Shown here one piece after another: positions 63,867 through 64,000 of a stretch of DNA of 64,000 nucleotides. Below the pieces are notes generated by a model, which did not search any database, was not told where the DNA came from, and was given only the letters and a program-made list of their open reading frames with translations. The DNA comes from DATFVJ01 sp963727015 (GTDB lineage: Bacteria > Actinomycetota > Actinomycetes > Streptosporangiales > Streptosporangiaceae). Positions within the stretch are counted from its first letter, which is position 1; each line of letters opens with the position of its first letter. A program made the translations under genes and the position numbers. The stretch covers positions 682,001 through 746,000 of the forward strand of contig CAVSEV010000005.1 of the NCBI GenBank assembly GCA_963727015.1, in the 5' to 3' direction.

Positions 63867-64000
63867 GTGGTGAGCTGGCCGGGGCGGGTGCGCCCGCTCT
63901 GGCCAGGCGCCCGGTGCTCGTGCCGATCCCGTCCGCGCCCGATGGCGCGGCCTGGGTTTAAGCGGCAGACTTGTAGTGGCGGTCGCCGTTCCCTGCGGAC
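63867..64000 (+). CDS. Possible start of a gene running off the window (partial)
   Basis: A GTG-GTG frame (VSWPGRVRPLWPGARCSC...) is open to the end of the window. TAGTCT lies 8 bases before it, the same leaderless arrangement as other genes here. No family is recognisable in 44 codons, and a chance open frame is possible. Confidence 0.25.
   Translation, partial: MVSWPGRVRPLWPGARCSCRSRPRPMARPGFKRQTCSGGRRSLR

Overview
The window is high-GC DNA from an actinobacterium. The support is a mycothiol-linked formaldehyde dehydrogenase (mscR) and two mycothiol-dependent isomerase-fold proteins, remnants of F420/flavin LLM-class oxidoreductases, many start codons placed just after a TANNNT -10 box (leaderless messages), and two blocks whose gene order matches Mycobacterium tuberculosis: pncB/clpS/DUF2017/mec/cysO/cysM/.../MBL/rph/rdgB (Rv1330c-Rv1341) and dxr/rip1/ispG/GNAT (Rv2870c-Rv2867c). 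The genus cannot be fixed from the sequence. xylA, the ClpS/DUF3039/DUF6328 context and the intergenic repeats suggest a soil actinobacterium outside Mycobacterium.

Layout: 0-3 kb holds a truncated gene, DUF3039, a DUF6328 membrane protein and an SF2 helicase. 3-12.3 kb is the conserved block: YbaK, pncB, clpS, DUF2017, the CysO cysteine pathway (mec-cysO-cysM), a thioesterase, an MBL phosphodiesterase, rph and rdgB. 12.5-19.9 kb has two mycothiol-dependent isomerase-like proteins, bcp, an odd tRNA(UAG), a blasticidin-S-deaminase-like cytidine deaminase, a ThDP enzyme, mscR with its MBL partner, and ogt. 20-28 kb has a broken sugar-ABC ATPase next to xylA, then DUF3618, glyA, gcvH, gcvT, a HIT protein, a pterin dehydratase and a solute-binding lipoprotein. 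28.9-38 kb has a secreted serine protease, the isoprenoid/intramembrane-protease operon dxr-rip1-ispG, a TrpB2-type synthase, a secreted alpha/beta-hydrolase peptidase and a GNAT protein.

38.0-42.7 kb is a decayed accessory patch. It holds two LLM-oxidoreductase pseudogenes, a secreted QQP-repeat protein, TetR and alcohol-dehydrogenase remnants, and an intact IS110-family recombinase with a structured leader. 42.7-54.8 kb has an amidohydrolase, mscL, a hot-dog thioesterase, HelD with a metallophosphoesterase, a repeat-bearing secreted protein, a PAP2-like protein, a lipoprotein and proA. 54.9-58.2 kb is a DrrAB-type ABC exporter operon facing a PadR regulator, with a cluster of ACTAGT sites between them. 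58.2-63.4 kb has an FAD oxidoreductase, a two-component system and an LCP-family protein.

The intergenic DNA is rich in repeats. I see three dispersed families: a 67-bp palindrome with six copies, all exactly 67 bp; a ~190-bp MITE-like element with ~19-bp terminal inverted repeats, three full copies and one partial; and a GC-hairpin element ending in AACGGCTGCCGC. There are also many 14-25 bp tandem arrays, and similar in-frame tandem repeats occur inside several genes. I found no complete defence, biosynthetic or CRISPR system. The best candidates for undescribed biology are the hybrid tRNA, the IS110 leader RNA, the PadR/ACTAGT regulon with its pentapeptide-repeat protein, the CysO tail and the repeat families.
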